DNA of 64,000 nucleotides from Eucalyptus grandis. Its lineage: Eukaryota > Streptophyta > Magnoliopsida > Myrtales > Myrtaceae. Shown in pieces: positions 58,401-64,000 of this stretch (position 1 is its first letter; each line of letters begins with the position of its first letter). Under the pieces are notes generated by a model. The model was not told the DNA's origin. It searched no databases and worked only from the letters and a program-made list of their open reading frames with translations. Location of the stretch: assembly GCF_016545825.1 (NCBI RefSeq), contig NC_052614.1:21408559-21472558 (forward strand). Reading direction: 5' to 3'. A program made the position numbers and the translations under genes.

Positions 58401-60931
58401 TTTTTTGGGGTGGGGAGCAGTCAGCATCTTTAGCCAAGTCTCAGGAAAAATCTAAGTGCAAACAACTCAGTAATGCTTATAGTTTTTCACTTGCAGAGGC
58501 ACGCATTGATTTGGGAAAGAGCACCATAGACAGAGAAGTGGTGGAGAAGGTTGTTTTTAACTATCTATCCAATTCTGGATCTCAGTTAACTAGTGTATTT
58601 CCTATTTGATCGCTTAGAGTTCTGTTTATGCTTTTGTTCCCTAATTTTCTAGAAAGATTTTCCCTCGTTCTAATCATTCCTAATATCAAGCTCTTGGCGA
58701 ATTGCATTTTGATATGCCATATTAGTAAGCCTACTTATGCATTCAAAGAGCACGCAGCTTCTCATAGTCATATGCTTTCTCAGTTGAACTTCAGATTATA
58801 CATTTATTTTCCTTCGATATATGTGCGTCTAAACTCCTGCTGGTTTCACGTTTATATTCCCATTAAGCAGGTATGGAATAGGATAGCTTCTGGTCTAGCA
58901 TCTGATTTTGATGCCCCCAACACAGTCCCAGCCATTGCTCCGCGGCCCCTTCTGATAATTAATGGTAAAGTCATTTCTCACATTGAAGATGACATTTTAA
59001 TTTTATGCCCTTGAGATCTCCAGATGTTGTTAATGACATATAAGCCCTTCAATAGTTAAAACCATGTTTAGATTTGTTCAATGTGCGTGAACATATCTGG
59101 TGATAAATTGCCCACTTAGAATCCTTGAAACTTTTCTTTTGTCTTAATGTGCACGGAACTCAACTCACTGTTTGTGCATCATAAAGACTTTTTTTTTGGT
59201 CGAAAAGACTAAAGAAATTAACTTGGTACCGAAATTTTGTAGTCTATTGTCGTTTCCCGTCCCACATCAACTCTGAATTTCTTCTATTTTCCCTATATGT
59301 TCATCCTTACGCTGGTCTGCCATAGTTCTTGCACGACAGACATTTATTGTCTTTATAGACCAGGCACCACCAAAATGACATTCAGTTTTGGAAATCTGCT
59401 CTGATGCATCTCAATTGTAGATGGATTTACTTTCCTAGAATTTTTTGTTCTTTAAAGATGAAAAACTTTTGTCCTTTTGATCTTGTTTTCTGATGTAAAA
59501 AATCCAAGCTGTTGATCAGGAGATCTGTGAGCTGCTTGGGTGGTCGGATATCAGATGCATTGACGGCTTCAGATGCTCTTTGTTATAACTGCAATTCGGC
59601 TATCCTGCCATTAACCTGATAATTCTTGTGAAGGGAATGTTTCGGTAGCACTACTTATTGTCATGCAAATTGAAACTTGAAATGACAATTTCAGGTGCAA
59701 ATGATCCTCGCTGCCCTCTTGCTGGCCTGGAAGTTCCAAAATCAAGAGCGTCTGAGGCTTATGAGAAGGCACACTGTCCAGAGAATTTTAAGGTGACCTG
59801 CCCCGTCGCTTTCACAGATTTTATTTTCTGTTCTCTAATTAGAACATCAAAAGCACTCAAGGTGATGAATAAAGAAAGGAAGAAAGGAAGCTTCGCGAGC
59901 TCCTCCATTTCTTTAGGGTCAATCTTTTTTTGACTAGACGCCAATGCTAGTACACGTATGAAAAACTTTCTTATTGGAAGCAGAAGTTTTCAGTCGTCCT
60001 GACTTCAAGCAAAGCAAGTGGCCTCTACACCTCACCCCTGCGCTGGCGTTTGAACTTAATTCGACTCTAGGGATTCACCGACACACCTTTCTTACTTCGT
60101 CCACAGAGAGTCCAGCCCTGCGGTTCCCATCCCATCCAAAAGTATCTATGTGGACAGGTCACGATAGACATGTGTCAGCCCAGAAGTGACGGGTGGCAAA
60201 TTAGCCGCGATAGTTGGTGGTTTAGTCATGACAGATAGTGGTTAAACCATTCCGCGGGGCCACCGATGCGCTTACTTAAAAGGTGGAGGTTTTTGTCTTA
60301 GGATGATTCATTAGGTTTGAACAATGTGCCCGGTCAATGTGCCCGGTCAATGTGCCTGCTCGTTCAGCAATCTCTGCCCGACAAACATACCTGTCGGTCA
60401 GCCAAATGCTTCATTACCAGTCGGCACACAGTCGTTGTCAAACACGTACTTTCGCGCCCACCACTACACGCACGCACATTCCAACATTGTTACTGTTATG
60501 GTTGATTGAAAACCACACCAATTCTATTGAAAACTGATCTCTTCTTCCAACACGTGCAGTTAATTGCAGAACCGGGAATCGGACACCAGGTGACACCGCT
60601 GATGGTCAAAGAGGCTAGTGACTGGTTCGACAGGTTCAGCTTAAGCAACAGTAACGATCCTCGTTGTTCGTCTTGGCTACCTGTTGCTTTTCATGTATTT
60701 CGATCTACTTCAGTGTTGCGTATTGCAGTGCGTGTTTCTCCGGATCCAGCCGTCCTTTGGGTGGATCCCTCGGTGATGTATACGTCGTCGTCTTGTGTGT
60801 ATAGCAGGGAACTTATCTTTCCCCTATCTCACCGATGCTTTAATCCAAATTTCCCAGTTATGACGTCTGAGCATATACCGGTATATAATCTCAAGCATAA
60901 AGTTCCGTTGACCACGGCCGCATCTCCATAG
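55439..60931 (+). CDS. Alpha/beta hydrolase (dienelactone-hydrolase-like), 13 exons
   Basis: Exons, all with GT...AG borders and consistent phases: 55439-55520, 55955-56031, 56128-56208, 56306-56434, 56525-56611, 56958-57011, 57164-57254, 57343-57413, 57520-57589, 58497-58549, 58871-58964, 59695-59792, 60560-60931. The product is about 452 residues. The fold is shown by RPAIVFLHSTHKCKEWLRP (strand before the oxyanion turn), AVAVDSRYHGER, the nucleophile elbow GITGESLGG (Ser198), LLIINGANDPRCPL (Asp300) and AEPGIGHQVTP (His338). It is therefore probably an active serine hydrolase. Its substrate is unknown; Arabidopsis has related uncharacterised members (At5g25770-like). No signal peptide is visible, so it is probably cytosolic. 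The family normally ends just after WFDRF (near residue 358). Here the frame runs about 94 residues further to TAG, into sequence that looks like former 3' untranslated DNA. Confidence 0.88.
57654..57971. repeat. 159-bp tandem duplication inside intron 9
   Basis: Two adjacent copies (57654-57812 and 57813-57971) share TATCTAATCAATTTGAGCC, CTTTTCTGCATGGTCA and CCCAACCCATAGTTCTGACA, about 90% alike by eye. No splice site is affected. Confidence 0.9.
58382..58406. repeat. Poly(T) run in intron 9
   Basis: About 25 T in a row, followed by a G-rich stretch. A likely site of length variation or sequencing error. Confidence 0.95.
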
Positions 60932-61550
60932 ATGTGGAGATGCTTCCTCGTTGAAGCATCAATTGATAAACCAATCGCTGCCCCTATATCTTCCATTTGT
61001 TAAAAATAATATTGGTAGTTTAAAAAAAAAAAAAAAATGAATGTAGTATAACTCGCACAAATAAGTGTGTACAACTAAAACCAGTTGGTAACCTTTAACC
61101 TGCGAATAGGTGATAAATCACCCTAATCAATATTGATAACTTCTGTAACTTCTTACAGAAGTTAGTAACTCTTAACATATTGAATATTGATAATTTTAAA
61201 TATGTTACGTTTCATTTCCACACAAATGAAAAGTACAAATCACGAATTTGGGATAAGTAAAGATAAGAGCTGAATTTGCTTCTCAAAACTGGTATATTCC
61301 GTGCATTACTTACTTCATTGATACAAAGTTCAATACAGTACTACAAGAGTGCATGTAACCCTATTCTTATAAATTAAATCATTGCGTCTTAAACAGATAC
61401 AAAATCTTCTACAAAAAGGGGAAAAAGAACACTTGCGCATATGAAAATTGGCAACCTTTCCTCTAACACTACCACGCACATTGCCATCCATGCCCAGCAG
61501 AAATTACAGAAAGAAAACAAAACAAGAAAACAAGACAAAATCATGACATG
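60932..61550. other. Convergent intergenic region
   Basis: The stop codons of the plus-strand hydrolase and the minus-strand carboxypeptidase-like gene face each other about 620 bp apart. The sequence is AT-rich and should contain both 3' untranslated regions. No separate gene is seen. Confidence 0.6.
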
Positions 61551-64000
61551 TCATACGGGCACGGACGGAACACCAGGTCTACTCAACTTACTCTTTGAAA
61601 TTCTAGAACAGAACATGAACATTAGCAGCACGAACGATAAGAGGAAGAGCCTGAAGTATGTCCTAATCTCTTGCATACCGAAATCGAGCACTTCCATCTT
61701 CTTCCCATACCTACTGCTCCGGTCCATCAAGTACCCCTCGAGGTACTCGTCCATCGATTCCCATGAGCTCGGTCGGGAGTCTTTCAAGTGGATTTCATCT
61801 AGGTATCGGGGCCCATGCTTGAAGATTGTAAAAAATGCAGCTGACCAATCACTGAGAACTCTCTGAAAGTGAATACAAACAGAATTTAAGGCCACTCCTA
61901 CCTTCATTCATTACCAATCAACTAGGGAGTGTGAACTAAATCCTTGCGTTTTATTTGATTCTGTGCTGACAGCAATAGTGAAACAAAATTAAGAACTGGA
62001 CTTACATTGTAAGTGCTAATATCTGTCGGATTGAACATCTTGAAGCAGTCCTTTGGTGATGCTGCTCCATCTCCATAGATCTGTTGAACAACACTTAGGT
62101 CAAGTGATTGTGAAAGCCAGAATATTATAAGTCTGTCTTGGAAAAGGTAAACTGCGCTCTGCACAAACCTCAAAGGTAAAAGCCATAGGCACCCTGGCAA
62201 TGTCATACATGTAATCTGTAGCAGTGCCGTGCGCCAGATACCTGAACACAACCACCAGTCAGAACATGTGCAAAAGTAAGCAGAAGTATTAGATGTTTAT
62301 CTACATCCTTTGTGGAATGGAGAAGTAGTTAACATGTTAGTCTTCAGGAGATAAGTTAGTTCCAGTTGCAATCCCCGACCAACTTATATATCAATTGATG
62401 CTGGCTTCAAGACCATATGAGTGACTGTAATATACAGCATAACTTGATCTACTATGTTGAAAGAGTTTGCTCAAGCTGGACGGCATCCCGTTAATTATTG
62501 GTCCTAGGCTATTAGAACCAAGGGAACTAGTTGTATGCTCCCCAGTAAGGACCAAGTAAATTTGGACTAAATTAGTTTAAGGATAGTAATACTGTGAATT
62601 CTATTTAGGAACGGAACTAGGCCCTTTACCCATGTAGACATCCTTAAGAGCCATCGTCAATTGTGACCGAGCTCTAGTTCAGTCTTGTATCAGTTTCTCA
62701 ATACCAAACAAAACTGAAGTATTGACTGGCTTTATAATTTGAGAACACAAACTGAACCTAAGTGATCGGTCACTTTCAAAGTGTTGTGGAACAAGCAGGA
62801 GAACAATTAGGGGCAGAATATCCATTAAAAAAATCTCGATTTCTGCAGCTTCAAGAGTGATCCAATTGGTATAAAACATTAGTGTAGTTCCATCATCTAC
62901 TCAGTCTCATGCTTGCACACTTCCCAGTCAATGAAAAAGAGAAAGTTCTACCAAACAAGAAGCAAAATAGCAAAAAGTAAGCATAAACAAAAGGTGAGAT
63001 TGAATGGAGATGGAGATGCATCAAGATACTCAACTTGCATTCTCAACCTAGCAATCAGAAATTTAAGGTATATTTGCTTTGACTTACTAAAGCAAAAAGC
63101 AACTTTGTTAATTTCTCACCAATATCTAAAATATTATCTAACTTAAAAATATTATGAAAGAATTACATGTGAATTTAGTGTCAAGACTAATACATTGTGA
63201 AAGTTTTAGGTATTTAAGGAAAAAATGTCAAAGTATGGACACGGCGACATTTGAAAAACCGAGAAGCAAAAAGTTTCACTCTAACAGACTACAAATTTTG
63301 ACCAAACAAAAAAAAAAAAGACAGACTACAAATTGACCAACTCAAAGGAGGGAGATCTCAGAAGACTATAGAAATCCAGAAGAAGGATCCCTTCAAAACT
63401 AAAACACTACTGCTCAGCAAAGGACCTTATTGATTCCGTGGTGTCATTGCTTTCCTTTTTCAATTCTGGGTCTCCAGAGGCATCATTTTACTTCAGTCTC
63501 TTTAAACAGGGAAATATACCAATTACATAAATTGATAATTAAAGTAATACAAACCCGACTGATCCTCCACCGGAGCCAATCATGCAACGATTCTGGCAGT
63601 GAAGAACATTTAGTTCCTTCAGCAACAAAGTCATCCTAGTAGAAGGCAAGCCCAGAGGAGTCGTATTTTTGTGGTCATAGGGCATAAATAAAGCCTACAC
63701 AATCAAGAAAAAGATTAAAAAAAACCTTCACAGCCAAGAACAACATCACACTGTGCATATAATTCCCACGTAAAAAACAATGTAAAAGTGTTGTTACCCT
63801 ACATTTTTTACTTTCCCCAAGTAAGAATATCACACAATTCCCCACCATGGATCTAATGATCAAACAATAAAAATTATTGCCAAATTTTCAGCTGAAAGTA
63901 AAGTATCTTCAAATGTGGTACTTAGGGAAAAGGCTTCTGTAATTTTCCTTCACAGTGGGGTTAAAAACAAAATCCAGTTAGGAGATCATTGGGGAAGGAA
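61551..64000 (-). CDS. Membrane-anchored M14-type zinc carboxypeptidase-like protein, 3' half
   Basis: Four minus-strand exons with good splice sites and matching phases: 63635-63555 (NVLHCQNRCMIGSGGGSV), 62241-62169 (YLAHGTATDYMYDIARVPMA), 62080-62006 (IYGDGAASPKDCFKMFNPTD) and 61862-61551 (VLSDWSAAFFTIFKHGPRYL, then EYLEGYLMDRSSRYGKKMEV). The GTATDYMYD...FTFE pattern is the end of an M14 carboxypeptidase domain with the catalytic Glu region (FTFE). It is followed by a membrane segment (RLFLLSFVLLMFMFC) and a short basic tail. This resembles plant proteins of the At5g42320 type; that match is from memory. The zinc-binding 5' exons lie beyond the right window edge. Peptidase activity cannot be judged from this half. 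Confidence 0.75.
62242..63554 (-). other. Large intron of the carboxypeptidase-like gene
   Basis: Bounded by a donor GT at 63554-63553 and an acceptor AG at 62243-62242. It is AT-rich; the open frames inside show no domain. Confidence 0.7.

Noticed and set aside
61441..61866. Plus-strand 141-codon open frame
   Set aside because: Antisense to the last exon of the carboxypeptidase-like gene, whose splice sites and membrane segment are clear.

Overview
This window is nuclear DNA of a flowering plant, almost certainly a eudicot. It has intron-rich genes with plant-specific families (EMF1, plant GT47, plant PLAC8-type proteins), long AT-rich intergenic DNA, and many Copia and long-terminal-repeat insertions. 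I cannot name the species from the sequence alone. A run of exactly 100 N (28244-28343) is a scaffold join, so the left and right halves may not be truly adjacent.

Left part (1-28243) is mostly mobile DNA. A Copia element of the Sirevirus type fills 1-13238. Its 5' LTR is cut by the window edge and it has a gag with coiled coil, a pol, an extra env-like third ORF, duplicated polypurine tracts and a 3' LTR. Its pol is split by a 3.8-kb LTR-like insertion (4933-8733) with a perfect 5-bp target duplication. The Sirevirus itself sits inside the RNase H region of another Copia element, whose 3' end and LTR run to about 14497. That older element in turn cuts a minus-strand GT47 exostosin-type glycosyltransferase gene, whose first exons survive at 14498-15525. 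This is a four-level nest. Further right are a solo Sirevirus-type LTR with exact target duplication (16355-17645), a family of terminal-inverted-repeat elements (17911, 18923, 28344, 30555), and two decayed minus-strand Copia elements (20351-22439 and about 25030-28243).

Middle part (29000-37200) holds two minus-strand copies of a PLAC8 cysteine-rich gene with their shared upstream DNA, i.e. an old tandem segmental duplication. Copy A (29308-30029) keeps only exon 1 in this window and has transposon sequence on both sides. Copy B (33549-35377) keeps three exons but has a stop in the core motif and frame breaks. Both look like pseudogenes.

Right part (38000-64000) carries the best-preserved genes. 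A minus-strand EMBRYONIC FLOWER 1 (EMF1) homologue spans 38390-43356, with an untranslated leader region near a GA repeat at 44404-44438. Its exons are collinear with the family but interrupted by several one-base frame changes. After about 11 kb of intergenic DNA with LINE remnants comes a 13-exon plus-strand alpha/beta hydrolase gene (55439-60931) with a TATA box and an intact Ser-Asp-His triad. Convergent with it is the 3' half of a minus-strand gene resembling a membrane-anchored M14-type carboxypeptidase (61551 to beyond the window end). No operon-like logic is expected; the genes are independent transcription units.
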